64,000 nt of DNA. Origin: CAIUMH01 sp963758555 (GTDB taxonomy: Bacteria; Actinomycetota; Acidimicrobiia; Acidimicrobiales; RAAP-2). Made by a program: the position numbers and the translations under genes. Below the pieces are notes generated by a model. It was given only the letters and a program-made list of their open reading frames with translations, made no database searches and was not told the origin of the DNA. The DNA is taken from contig CAVWVW010000003.1 in assembly GCA_963758555.1 (NCBI GenBank), forward strand, positions 1,240,001-1,304,000. The letters are read 5' to 3'. Below are positions 11,611 to 21,559 of the stretch, piece after piece; position 1 is the stretch's first letter, and every line of letters begins with the position of its first letter.

Positions 11611-12225
11611 ATGGACGTCATCGAAGCACTGTCCACCCGCCGCATGGTGCGCAGCTTCGCTCCACATCTGATGGCGGAAGAGGACGTCCTCGGGCTGCTC
11701 ACCGATGCCCTCTGGGCACCCACCGCGGGTCACAGCAGAGGGATCCGCTGGATCGCGCTCGTGGGGGCGAGCGACCTCGCTGCCTACTTCGACGCGGCGA
11801 CCGATGCGTCGTGGCGAGAGAGCGCCGCGCGGGCACCCGGGCTCCAGCGAGCAGCGGCTGGTGCCGTTTGCGTGGCGGATCCCGCTCGTTACGTCGAGCG
11901 GTACGCGGAGCCCGACAAGCAGTCCTCGGGCCTCGGTGCTGGGGCTTCCTCGTGGCCAGTCCCCTACTGGGTCGGCGACGCCGGGGCCGCCACCATGGCG
12001 GCCCTGCTGCTGGCCCAGGAGCGCGGGATCGCCGCCTGCTTTCTCGGTTCCTTCCGCCGGAGCGACGAGCTCGGCGCGCTGGTGGGTCTCGCTCCCTCGG
12101 AGGTCATCTACGGGACCGTCCTGTTCGGCGTCGCCGGTGAAGACGACCGGCGCTCGTCTTCCCTCGAGCGACCTGGTCCCTCGAGAGCGCAGCGAGTCCG
12201 GCGTCTCGGCACGCCACCCACCTGA
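11611..12225 (+). CDS. Nitroreductase family protein
   Basis: A 204-aa FMN-dependent NAD(P)H oxidoreductase fold. The N-terminus STRRMVRSFAPHLM and WAPTAGHSRGIRWIAL are the usual FMN-phosphate-binding region, and GDAGAATMAALLLAQERGI is the central helix of the family. ATG 11611 is preceded by GAGGGAG. The frame extends much further upstream but only antisense to the rhodanese-ThiF gene. The 93-bp divergent gap contains TTGACC (minus strand) and TACCAT (plus strand) as promoter-like elements. Substrate unknown. Confidence 0.85.
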   Translation: MDVIEALSTRRMVRSFAPHLMAEEDVLGLLTDALWAPTAGHSRGIRWIALVGASDLAAYFDAATDASWRESAARAPGLQRAAAGAVCVADPARYVERYAEPDKQSSGLGAGASSWPVPYWVGDAGAATMAALLLAQERGIAACFLGSFRRSDELGALVGLAPSEVIYGTVLFGVAGEDDRRSSSLERPGPSRAQRVRRLGTPPT

Positions 12226-12253
12226 GGGCCCACGCGCAAACTCGTGGCAGGGG

Positions 12254-12259
12254 TATCGT
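12254..12259 (+). promoter_or_regulatory. -10 box TATCGT, probably leaderless
   Basis: TATCGT ends 8 nt before ATG 12268 and supports that codon as the start of the sulfotransferase rather than the in-frame GTG at 12244, which would lie upstream of the -10 box. Confidence 0.4.
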
Positions 12260-12267
12260 CAGCGTCC

Positions 12268-13131
12268 ATGAGGCACCCGCTGCTCCAACGCATCCGGGAC
12301 CAGCTGATCTCGGCGTTCGTGGCGGAGCGGTCCAAGGTCATCTACGTGCCGGTGACGAAGGCTGGCTCGACCAGCATGCTGCGCATCTTGGCCGACCTCG
12401 AGGGCTACGACATCACGAGCTTCCTGCACCTGCCTGAGCTCGTGCACAACCAGGCGAACTTTCCTCTCCCCCTCCTCTCCACGCTCGACGAGACCCGCCA
12501 GCTCGAGCTGCTCGAGGACCCGGCCTGGCTGAAGCTCACCGTGGTGCGCAACCCCTACCAGCGGATCTACTCAGGCTGGGAGGACAAGCTGCTCATCGGT
12601 CGCTTCGGCTGGGATCGCCTGACACCACCGTCCCTGGTCCTGCACCGAGGGGGCATCGACGTGGGCGCGTCGTACCGCGCCTTCATCGCTGACCTGGACC
12701 GTCGCTGCGAGGTCTGGATGGGAGACCCGCACTTCTGCACCCAGGCGCAGCTCGCTCGTCCTGAGACGATCCCCTACGACCAGATCGCCTCCACAGCCGA
12801 GCTCGGCGAGCTGATCAGCCAGCTCGAACAGCGAGCGAAGCGGCGTGCCGACACGACGAGGGTGAACGAAGGGCTGGGCCTGCCCGCCCAGGGCTTCGTG
12901 GACGACGCTGCCGCGGAGACCATCACCCGGCTCTACGACGTTGACTTCGCCCTCAGCCGCACCTCCCCCGAGCGTCCGAACAAGAAGGTCGTCAAGGTGG
13001 TCTTGGACCCGGTGACGACGAACCTCCGCTCCCACATGCTCAGCCGGTACCAGCGCATCAGCGAGCAGCTCTGGAGGGCTCGCCAGAAAGCAGGCGTCGC
13101 CCCTCCTGGGGACGCCATGCCAAGGGGCTAG
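12268..13131 (+). CDS. Sulfotransferase family 2-like protein
   Basis: A 287-aa PAPS-dependent sulfotransferase of the carbohydrate (HNK-1/chondroitin-type) group. The 5'-phosphosulfate loop is VPVTKAGSTSML near residue 28 and the 3'-phosphate-binding motif VVRNPYQRIYSGWEDK near 92. These enzymes transfer sulfate to hydroxyls of glycans or lipids. No sulfate-activation genes are nearby. The stop TAG shares CTAG with the convergent pepA stop. The glycan-like neighbour at 8334-10241 hints at surface sulfation, but this is inference. Confidence 0.8.
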   Translation: MRHPLLQRIRDQLISAFVAERSKVIYVPVTKAGSTSMLRILADLEGYDITSFLHLPELVHNQANFPLPLLSTLDETRQLELLEDPAWLKLTVVRNPYQRIYSGWEDKLLIGRFGWDRLTPPSLVLHRGGIDVGASYRAFIADLDRRCEVWMGDPHFCTQAQLARPETIPYDQIASTAELGELISQLEQRAKRRADTTRVNEGLGLPAQGFVDDAAAETITRLYDVDFALSRTSPERPNKKVVKVVLDPVTTNLRSHMLSRYQRISEQLWRARQKAGVAPPGDAMPRG

Positions 13132-14573
13132 GGCCGAAGCAGCTCGAGGATGGTCCTGAGCGAGAACGCCGTGCCACCCTTGGTGAGATAGCCCGCGTCC
13201 TTGTCTGATCGGCCTGGTCCCGCGATGTCGAGGTGCACCCAGCTGCGGTCGTCGACGTAGCGCTGGAGGAAGAGGCCAGCGGAGATCGTGCCGGCCTCTC
13301 CGGTTGCGCCCGTGTTCTTGATGTCGGCCACCTCCGAGGCGATGTGGCTCTCGTACTCGTCGACGAGCGGGAGTCGCCAGAGCGCCTCACCGGTCGCGGC
13401 TCCTGCATCGATGAAGGCCTGAGCCGCGTCGTCGTCGTTGCTCAGAAGGGCGCCGACACCTTTGCCGAGCGCCACCACCGCCGCTCCGGTCAGCGTGGCG
13501 ACGTCGACGATCAGATCTGGCTCTTCTTCGATGGCCAGGCTCAGGGCGTCAGCCAAGATCAGTCGCCCTTCGGCGTCCGTGTTGAGCACCTCGATGGTCG
13601 GGCCGCTCCGAGGGATGAGCACGTCACCGGGCTTCATGGCAGCCCCACCGGGCATGTTCTCCGTCATCGGAGCGAGGGCGGTGACCTTGGCGTCGACGCC
13701 CAGCGAGGCCAGCGCGGTCATCGCCGAGAGGACCACGGCCGCGCCCGTCATGTCCGTCTTCATCGTCGTCATGCCCGTGGCCGTCTTGAGCGAGAGCCCG
13801 CCGGAGTCGAAGGTGATGCCCTTGCCCACCAAGAGCACGTGCCGAGTGGGCTCACCGTCGGGCTCGTAGACCGCCTTGACGAGCCGTGGGGGCTCGTGCG
13901 AGCCCGCGGCCACCTTGAGGAGCGCGCCCAAGCGCTCGGAGACCAGGCGGTCCTCGTCCCACACCTCGACGGTCACCCGAGGGGCCTGGGCGAGCTCCTC
14001 AGCGACCCGCTTGGCCAGGATCGCGGGTGTGAGGTTCGAGGGCGGCTCGTTGATCACGTCGCGGGCGAAGCCGACAGCGTGGGCGATGGCCTGACCTCGA
14101 GCGAGAGCTTCGTGGTCTGAGCCGGTGACGACGAAGCTGGTGGCCGCCTCACCTTGCTCGCTTGCGCTGATGGCGAAGCGATACGAAGCCAAGAGACCAC
14201 CGACCACGGCGGCCTCGATCGCGACGGGCTCGTCGGGGACGACGAGCAGCGCCCGGCCCTTGGGCGTCAGCCGCACGCAGGTCGCGGCCACCTTGCGCCA
14301 GGCTTCGGCGTCGCCGAGGTCACTCCCGCCGAGGCCGAGCAGCACGATCGTGGGCCTTCCGGGAGCGGCCTCGTAGACGAGGGAGGATGCCAACGCGCCG
14401 TCGAAGCCCCGGCGCTCGAGTGAAGCAGCGTCGAGCGTCGTCGCCAGGCCCAGCGACCCCACGTCTCCGACGATGGCGAGCTCCCCGTCTGTCTTTCGGA
14501 CGCCCATCCCGATCAGGTCAAAGGTGTCGAGCGCAGCGGCGTCATGCAGCTCAGCTGTCAGCGCGAGCGGCAT
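13128..14573 (-). CDS. pepA: Leucyl aminopeptidase (M17)
   Basis: Cytosolic two-metal leucine aminopeptidase of 481 aa that removes N-terminal residues from peptides. The M17 metal ligands are visible in LVGKGITFDSGGLSLK (Lys and Asp), KTDMTGAA, and the signature NTDAEGRLILAD. The N-terminal macro-like domain covers about residues 1-165. The start ATG overlaps the stop of the upstream adenosyltransferase (TGATG), which implies translational coupling. Confidence 0.95.
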   Translation of the reverse strand: MPLALTAELHDAAALDTFDLIGMGVRKTDGELAIVGDVGSLGLATTLDAASLERRGFDGALASSLVYEAAPGRPTIVLLGLGGSDLGDAEAWRKVAATCVRLTPKGRALLVVPDEPVAIEAAVVGGLLASYRFAISASEQGEAATSFVVTGSDHEALARGQAIAHAVGFARDVINEPPSNLTPAILAKRVAEELAQAPRVTVEVWDEDRLVSERLGALLKVAAGSHEPPRLVKAVYEPDGEPTRHVLLVGKGITFDSGGLSLKTATGMTTMKTDMTGAAVVLSAMTALASLGVDAKVTALAPMTENMPGGAAMKPGDVLIPRSGPTIEVLNTDAEGRLILADALSLAIEEEPDLIVDVATLTGAAVVALGKGVGALLSNDDDAAQAFIDAGAATGEALWRLPLVDEYESHIASEVADIKNTGATGEAGTISAGLFLQRYVDDRSWVHLDIAGPGRSDKDAGYLTKGGTAFSLRTILELLRP

Positions 14574-15118
14574 CAGGCGCGCGGGCGCTTCGCCAGCTGG
14601 TGGGCGTCGCCCTCAGCCCAGCGAGCCATCGTCCAGACCAGGTCTGAGAGCCGATTGAGATACGCCACCACGTCTGAGTCCTCCAGTTCACAGCCCACCG
14701 CCAAGCGCTCTGCCCGCCGGACGATCGTACGTGCGACGTCCAAGGTGGCGGCGAGCACGTTCTCACCAGGGATGACGAACTCGGTGGGCATCTCGACCTC
14801 GGCCGAGAAGCGGTCGATCTGCGTCTCCAGAGCCGCCACCATGGGCGCCGTGACCAGGGTGACGCCCTCGATCAGCTTGTGGCGGTTCTCAGGCGCCGTG
14901 GCGACCTCGGCCATGAGGCAGTAGAGCTCGCGCTCGATCTGGGTGAGCGACTCGTCGAGGACGTCGAGCTCTCGGGTGTGCGAGCGAGCCAGTCCCAGCA
15001 TCGCCTGAGCCTCGTCGACCGCGCCGTTGAGCTCGATGGCGCTCGAGTCCTTGCGCACCCGACCGCCGTAGAGCAGACCCGTGGTGCCGTCGTCGCCGTG
15101 GCGCGTGTAGATCTTCAT
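14573..15118 (-). CDS. ATP:cob(I)alamin adenosyltransferase (PduO type)
   Basis: Transfers adenosyl from ATP to cob(I)alamin to make adenosylcobalamin. 181 aa; the N-terminus MKIYTRHGDDGTTGLLYGG is the ATP-binding loop of PduO-type enzymes, and the helical core contains FVIPGENVLAATLDVARTIVRRAER. It is divergent from the B12-dependent methionine synthase with only 42 bp between their start codons. Adenosylcobalamin would also serve mutases of the ethylmalonyl-CoA pathway, whose lower enzymes are encoded at 44788-49093. Confidence 0.93.
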   Translation of the reverse strand: MKIYTRHGDDGTTGLLYGGRVRKDSSAIELNGAVDEAQAMLGLARSHTRELDVLDESLTQIERELYCLMAEVATAPENRHKLIEGVTLVTAPMVAALETQIDRFSAEVEMPTEFVIPGENVLAATLDVARTIVRRAERLAVGCELEDSDVVAYLNRLSDLVWTMARWAEGDAHQLAKRPRA

Positions 15119-15160
15119 CTCCGCCCAAGGTTATCGGGGGTCCCGGTAGCCTTGGTCCCC
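15119..15160. promoter_or_regulatory. Divergent promoter region, adenosyltransferase / metH
   Basis: In 42 bp lie two back-to-back -10 boxes: TAACCT on the minus strand (15128-15133, 9 nt before ATG 15118) and TAGCCT on the plus strand (15147-15152, 8 nt before ATG 15161). Each -35 region must overlap the opposite transcription unit. The metH spacing implies a leaderless mRNA, which leaves no room for a B12 or SAM riboswitch. Confidence 0.5.
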
Positions 15161-18100
15161 ATGCCACAGCGCTTTCCGATCCTCGCGCGCCTCGACGCGA
15201 GCAGCGATCCCTACCTCGCCGCGCTCAAAGAGCGGGTCCTGATCTACGACGGCGCCACCGGCACGAACCTCCAGCTCATGGACCTCAGCGCCGATGACTT
15301 CGGAGGCCCTTCACTCGAGGGCTGCAACGAGATCCTGGTCGACACGCGACCAGACGCCATCGATCGGCTCCACCGCTCCTTCCTCGAGGTGGGCTCTGAC
15401 GTCATCGAGACCGATTCGTTTGGCTCGTTCTCGGTCGTGCTCGCCGAATACGGGCTCGAGCAGCGCGCAGAAGAGCTCTCTCGACGCTCGGCTGAGCTGG
15501 CTCGAGCGGTAGCGGATGATTTCACCACCCAGGACAAGCCCCGCTTCGTGGCAGGCTCCATGGGCCCCGGCACCAAGTTCCCCACGCTCGGCCAGATCTC
15601 CTACGTCGACCTGCGCGACTCCTACGCCGAGATGGCACGCGGGCTCCTCCTGGGCGGTGTGGACCTGTTCATCATCGAGACGATGTTCGACTTGCTCGGG
15701 GCGAAGGCTGCCATCAACGGCGCTCGCCTGGCGATGGCCGAGGTCGGTCGCCAGATCCCTCTCCAGGTGCAGGTCACCATCGAGCTGACCGGGCGGATGC
15801 TGCCTGGCACCGAGATCGGGGCAGCGCTCAACGCCCTTGAGGCCATGGCCATCGACGTGATCGGCCTCAACTGCGCCACCGGTCCGGTCGAGATGGGAGA
15901 GCCCCTTCGTCACCTCGCTGAGCGCACGACGCTGCCCATCTCCGTGCTGCCGAACGCCGGGCTCCCAAGCGTCGTCGATGGTGCCATGCACTACGACCTC
16001 ACGCCGGACGGCTTGGCTGAGCACCTCTCCCGGTTCGTCAACGAGCTCGGCGTGAACGCCGTCGGCGGCTGCTGCGGCACGACACCAGAGCACCTCGCGG
16101 CGGTCGTCGCAGCAGTGGGAGGCAGCGCGCCACTCGAGCGCAAGGTGAACCCTGAGCCGGGCGCCTCATCGATCTACTCGACCGTGCCGTTCCGCCAGGA
16201 CACCTCGTTCCTCGTGATCGGCGAGCGCACGAACGCCAACGGGTCCAAGCGCTTCCGAGAGGCCATGCTCGACGCCGACTGGGACACCTGCGTGGCCATG
16301 GCCAAAGATCAGGTCAAAGAGGGCAGCCACGTCATCGACGTCTGCGTGGACTACACCGGTGCCGACGGCGTCGGCGACATGGAAGCGCTCACCAGCCGCT
16401 TGGCCACCCAGTCGAGCGTGCCGATCATGGTCGACACCACCGAGGCGCCGGTGGCTGCCACGGCGCTTCGCTGGCTCGGAGGACGAGCCATCTTGAACTC
16501 GGTCAACTTGGAAGAGGGCGCGGACGAGGGCACCAGGCTGGACTCGTTCTTGAACCTTGCCCGTGAGTTCGGGGCGGCGCTGGTGGCCACCTGCATCGAC
16601 GAAGAGGGCCAAGCCCGCACGGCCGACTGGAAGGTCCGCGCCGCCAAGGCCATCGTCGACCTCGCTGTCGAGCGCTACGGGCTCTCGCCCGAGGACGTCC
16701 TGATCGACCCGCTGGCCTTGCCGCTCTCGACCGGCATGGAGGAGTCACGCCGAGACGGGATCGAGACGATCGAGGCGATTCGTCGCATCAAGGCCGAGCT
16801 GCCCGGCGTCTCGACGGTCCTCGGGCTCTCGAACGTCTCGTTCGGTCTCAACCCCGCGGCCCGACAGGTGCTCAACAGCGTCTTCCTCCATGAGTGCGTG
16901 GCCGCCGGTCTCGACGCTGCCATCGTCCACGCGTCGAAGATCCTGCCCCTCAACAAGATCGATGAGCGCGTCCGCGAGGTCTGCTTGGACCTCGTCTACG
17001 ACCGGCGGCACGAGGGCTACGACCCGCTCTCCGAGCTGTTGGGTCTCTTCGAGGGCGTCAAGATCGCCGCGCAGGAAGAAGAGGACCTGAGCGACCTGCC
17101 GATCGACGAGCGCCTGGAGCGTCGGATCATCGACGGGAACCGCAACGGGCTGAGCGACGACCTCGACGAGGCGATGGCCGCGGGCCACGCTCCCCTCGCC
17201 ATCGTGAACGACTTCTTGCTCGCAGGCATGAAGACCGTGGGCGAGCTCTTCGCCAGCGGCGAGATGCAGCTGCCCTTCGTGCTCGGCTCGGCCGAGACCA
17301 TGAAGCAAGCCGTCGCTCACCTCGAGCCACACATGGAGAAGGCCGACCAGGGCGGCCGGGGCACCATCGTGCTGGCCACGGTCAAAGGCGACGTCCACGA
17401 CATCGGCAAGAACCTGGTCGACATCATCTTCACCAACAACGGCTACGAGGTGGTCAACCTCGGCATCAAGGTCGGGGTGAGCGAGATGATCGCGGCCGTC
17501 GAAGACCACGACGCTGACGCCCTCGGGATGAGCGGCCTCTTGGTCAAGTCCACCTTGATCATGCGCGAGAACCTCGAAGCGCTCAACGAGCGAGAGCTCG
17601 CCGGCGTCCCGGTCCTCCTGGGGGGCGCGGCGCTCACGCGCACCTACGTCGAGCGCGACCTCAGAGCCGTCTATGACGGGCGGCTCTTCTACGGCAAGGA
17701 CGCCTTCGAAGGTCTTCGCACCATGGACCAGCTCATGAGCAACAAGCGCGACGGCGTCGACGATCCCGACTTCGGCCGCGTGCTCTCGACCTCCAAGGTC
17801 CAGCGACGCTTCCGCGAGCAAGACGACACCCCCGTCGAGGGCCAGCCCTGCGCGCGCGCCGTCCGTGGCCCTCGACGTGCCGATCCCTGTGCCGCCCTTC
17901 TTGGGCTCGCGCGTGGCCAAGGGCATCTCGGTCGACGAGATCGTGCCGTACCTCAACCAGACGGCCCTGTTCCGCAACCAGTGGGGCTTCCGACCGCTCG
18001 AAGGCGAGGACGACGCCACCTTCAAAGAGCGCGTCAGCGCCACCTTCAGAGAGCAGCTCGCCGAAGCCGTTGCTGAGGACCTGCTGATCCCCCAAGTGGT

Positions 18101-18668
18101 CTGGGGTCACTGGCCGGCTGCCTCCGACGGCCAAGACGTCGTGCTCTTCACCGACGACGAGCGCACCACCGAGCTCGTGCGGTTCCACTTCCCTCGCCAG
18201 AAGGTCGAACCGTGGCTGTGCATCGCGGACTTCTTCGCCCCACTCGGCTCTGAGCGCCACGACTACGCCAGCTACATGCTCGTGACCATGGGTCACCGGG
18301 TCTCGGAGCGGTGTCGCGAGCTCTTCGAGGCCGACCGCTACCAGGACTACCTCTTCCTCCACGGTTTGGGCGTCGAGATGGCCGAGGCGCTGGCCGAGCT
18401 GTGGCACCGCCGCATCCGAGAAGAGCTCGACATCGCCTCAGAGGATGGGCCCAGCGTCGCGGGGCTCTTCCGCCAGCAGTACCGCGGCGGTCGCTACTCG
18501 TGGGGCTATCCGGCGTGCCCCGACCTGATGGACAACGCCAAGGTCGCCGAGCTCCTCGAGGCCTCGCGCATCGGGGTCGAGGTCTCAGAGGGCTTCCAGC
18601 TCCACCCCGAGCAGACCACCGATGCGATCATCTGCCACCACCCCCAAGCGAAGTACTTCGTTGCCTGA
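15161..18668 (+). CDS. metH: Cobalamin-dependent methionine synthase (frameshifted)
   Basis: Transfers methyl from 5-methyltetrahydrofolate through cobalamin to homocysteine. About 1169 aa with all four modules: homocysteine-binding barrel (residues about 20-330, zinc Cys in GLNCATG and GGCCGTTPEH), pterin-binding barrel (about 350-620, FLVIGERTNANGSKRF), cap and B12-binding region with GDVHDIGKNLV near 744 supplying the axial His, and the reactivation domain ending RYSWGYPACPD and CHHPQAKYFVA. A frame change near 17855, within a GCGCGCGC stretch, separates the B12 module from the reactivation module; both sides are well conserved, so an indel is likely. Confidence 0.95.
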
Positions 18669-19903
18669 CGGAGCTCGACGAAACAACGCAGATCGTCGAG
18701 CTCACCCTGGGCGCTCCGGCCAACGGCGGGGGGTTCGTCGCCCGCGATGACGACGGTCGTGTCATCTTCGTGCGCCATGGTCTCCCCGGGGAGAGGGTCC
18801 GCGCCGAGCTGACCGAGAGCCATGCCCGTTGGGCTCGCGCGGACGTCGTCGAGATCCTCGAGGCTTCGCCCGATCGAGTCGCGCCACCTTGTCGAGCGGC
18901 TGGCCGCGGACGCTGTGGAGGGTGCGACTACCAGCACGCCACGCTCCGAAGCTCAGCGGGGCTTCAAGGCCCAGCTCCTCGAAGAGCAGCTGCGTCGGGT
19001 CGCCAAGATCGACAGAGCCGTCGTGGTCGAGGGCTTCAGCGACTCGGGGCTCGGCACCAGGACCCGACTTCGCTTCGGCGTGACCGCCAAGGGATCGCTC
19101 GGGATGCGCCAAGCGCGCCAGCACCGAGCTGTTCGAGGTCGCCTCGTGCCCGCTCGGCGTCGAAGAGATCGCCACCGCGTCCCTCGACGACGAGGCCTAT
19201 CCCCCAGGCCATGACGTCGAGATCCTGGCGCTCGCCGCCGGAGCGCCGGCGATGGTGGCGCTGGTCGAGTGGACCGAGGAGGAACCTGACCCGACGGAGG
19301 CATCACTCGACCCCGAGCGACGAAGAGGGGCTCGGGGCGGTCCGGGTCGAGGTCGGGACCGGACAGCTACCGAGTCTCGGCGGGCTCGTTCTTCCAGATC
19401 CACCGTCAGGCCCCTCTGGTGCTCATCGACGCCGTGCTGGAAGGTCTCGATCCGAAGCCGGGCGAGCACGTCTTGGACCTCTACGCGGGCGTCGGCCTCT
19501 TCAGCGTGCCTCTGGCCAGAGCCGTCGGCGACGAAGGTGTCGTCGTCGCCGTCGAGGCGGCCCCCTCCGCCGTCGCCGATGCGAACGCTGAACCTGGCAG
19601 GCTTCCGCCAAGCCCAGGTCATCGAGGCCTCCGTCACGCCATCCTCGCTCGAGGAGATCGCCTTGGGCGCTCAGGGCGCTGTGCTCGATCCTCCGCGCTC
19701 CGGGGTGGACAAGGGCGTCCTCGAGGCACTGATCAACGAGCCGACCCTCGAGCAAGATCGTGCTCGTCTCGTGCAACCCGGCGACGTTCGCCCGAGACCT
19801 CAAGGTGCTGCTCGACGCTGGCTTCGAGCTCGCTTCGCTTCGGGCCCTCGATCTCTTCGAGATGACCGAGCACCTCGAGATCGTCGCAGCCCTACGTCGC
19901 TGA
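18665..19903 (+). CDS. TrmA/RlmD-like RNA (uracil-5)-methyltransferase (several frame changes)
   Basis: SAM-dependent RNA m5U methyltransferase of about 410 aa with an N-terminal TRAM domain and 4Fe-4S site. Pieces in different frames line up in family order: TRAM (VELTLGAPANGGGFVARDD), the Fe-S cysteines in PPCRAAGRGRCGGCDYQHA, KAQLLEEQLRRVAKID, the AGSFFQIH motif, the SAM motif DLYAGVGLFSVPLA, LDPPRSG, and the catalytic Cys in VSCNPATFARDL (TGC at 19772-19774), ending EMTEHLEIVAALRR. At least five frame changes occur between 18900 and 19790. The start is unclear: the first in-frame candidate is CTG 18665 overlapping the metH stop. It overlaps the convergent lipA by 12 bp. Confidence 0.75.
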
Positions 19904-20838
19904 AGGCTTGGCGCCGAGTCCCACGGCCACCGGCTGCACGGTCGAGGCCGCCTCGCGTGCGTGGTAGCTCGAGCGGGTGAGCGGGGAGGACTGCACGTGG
20001 GCAAGACCAAGCGCACGACCCTGCGCGGCAAGCCAGTCGAAGAGCTCAGGCTCGCCATAGCGGGCCACAGGGAGATGCTCCTTGGTGGGACGGAGGTACT
20101 GACCGATCGTCACCAGCACGACACCAACCGCCTGGAGGTCCGCCATGGTGGCGACCAGCTCGTCGTCGGTCTCGCCGAGGCCCACCATGAAGCCCGACTT
20201 GACCGTGAGCCCAGCTGCTGCTGCTCGGGCCAGGACGGTGAGGCTCCTCGCGTAGCCCGCCTGGGGCCGCACGGCACGCTGGAGGCGAGCGACCGTCTCG
20301 ATGTTGTGGTTGAGCACGTCAGGGCGCTCCGCCACGATCAGCTCAAGGTCGTCGGCTCGTCCCTTGAGGTCAGAGATCAGCACCTCGACCGTGGTGGCAG
20401 GTCGACGCTCTCGGATCGCTCGGATGGTCGCTGCGATCGCGCCCGCACCGCCGTCGGCGAGATCGTCTCTCGCCACGCAGGTCACGACGGCGTGCGCCAA
20501 GCCCATGCGCTCGACCGCCTCCGCCACCCGCTCGGGCTCCGTCGGGTCGAGCGCCAGAGGGCAGACGGGTGTCAACCAAGCAGAAGCCGCATGAGCGCGT
20601 GCAGCGCTCGCCGTTGACCATGAAGGTCGCGGTGCCCTGGGCCCAGCACTCGAAGATGTTCGGGCAGCCCGCCTCCTCGCACACCGTGACCAGACCGAGG
20701 TCAGAAATGACCGAGCTGGTCGAGCGATAGCGCTCACCCAGCGTCACGGGCACCCGCAGCCACGGCGGCTTCCGCTCATGGATCGAGAGGCCACCGGTTC
20801 GGATCCACCCCTGCAGCACGAAGGCGCCTGCTTGCCAT
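19892..20838 (-). CDS. lipA: Lipoyl synthase (frameshifted)
   Basis: Radical-SAM enzyme that inserts two sulfurs into the octanoyl chain on lipoyl domains. The auxiliary cluster motif CEEAGCPNIFEC and the radical-SAM motif CTRSCGFC are both present, preceded by ERKPPWLRVPVTLG and followed by VGLGETDDEL and the C-terminal SPLTRSSYHA. A frame change lies near 20575, just after the radical-SAM motif, and another is likely near 20778. The proposed ATG 20838 (MASRRLRAAGVDP) assumes that second change; the true start is uncertain. It follows lipB, which supplies its octanoylated substrate. Confidence 0.9.
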
Positions 20839-20872
20839 CGGCTCTCGTCCGAGCTGCTCGAGATCAGCAGGA

Positions 20873-21559
20873 TCACGCACGGCCACGGAGGCGAAGTCGA
20901 TGCCCTCGTTCGGTGCGAGCTGGTCGCCCAACGCCACACCCAACCGCTCGACGACCTCGTCGAAGGTGGCGTCTGCGCCACAGGCCTCGAGCGAGGTCAC
21001 GCCGTGCTCGGCGATCCCGCACGGGCACGATGGCGTCGAAGAGCGAGAGATCGGTGCTCACGTTGAGCGCGACGCCGTGGAGCGTCCTGCGACGTCCTCC
21101 AGCCCTTTCGGTCCGCACGCCGATGGCCGCTATCTTGCGTGGCGTCTCGCTCTTGATGCCGACCCAGATACCCGGATAGCCCTCGAGGCGACCGATGCCA
21201 GCGAGCGCTTCGTCGTCGAGGAAGGACCTCACGGTCTCGAGGACCGCCTCTTCGAGACGCGCCACGTGACCCACGATCGCCTTCGGATCCTCCTCGATGC
21301 TGACGTGTGCGTAGGCCACGACCTGGCCCGGTGCGTGGAGGGTCACGTCGCCGCCCCGGTCCGTGACCACCAGCTCAGCGCCGATCGAGGCCGGCTCTTT
21401 GAGGACATGGCTCTCATCAGCGTTTCGCCCCAAGGTGATCGTGGTGGGGTGCTCGAGGATCAGCACGTAGTCGTGGTCTGAGCCAACGAGGGCTTGTTGG
21501 AGATCACGAGCCTCGCCGAAGGGCACTCGACCCACGTAGCGGACGCGGAGCGGAGCCAT
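20873..21559 (-). CDS. lipB: Octanoyl-ACP:protein octanoyltransferase (frameshifted near 3' end)
   Basis: Transfers octanoate from ACP to lipoyl domains, the first step of lipoate assembly. The sequence VLILEHPTTITLGRNADESHVL and RGGDVTLHAPGQVVAY are LipB hallmarks, and ALNVSTDLSLFDAIVPCGI, restored across the frame change near 21012, carries the catalytic-site Cys. ATG 21559 (MAPLRVRYVG) overlaps the stop of the upstream E2-like gene (TGATG). The exact 3' end is uncertain because of the frame change; continuing in the restored frame gives EACGADATFDEVVERL, a typical LipB C-terminus. Confidence 0.9.
   Translation of the reverse strand: MAPLRVRYVGRVPFGEARDLQQALVGSDHDYVLILEHPTTITLGRNADESHVLKEPASIGAELVVTDRGGDVTLHAPGQVVAYAHVSIEEDPKAIVGHVARLEEAVLETVRSFLDDEALAGIGRLEGYPGIWVGIKSETPRKIAAIGVRTERAGGRRRTLHGVALNVSTDLSLFDAIVPVRDRRARRDLARGLWRRRHLRRGRRAVGCGVGRPARTERGHRLRLRGRA

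Noticed and set aside
16745..18043. Long minus-strand open frame (432 codons) opposite metH
   Set aside because: It is the antisense shadow of a strongly conserved gene in GC-rich DNA; its translation is Val/Glu/Asp/Leu-rich low-complexity with no motif.
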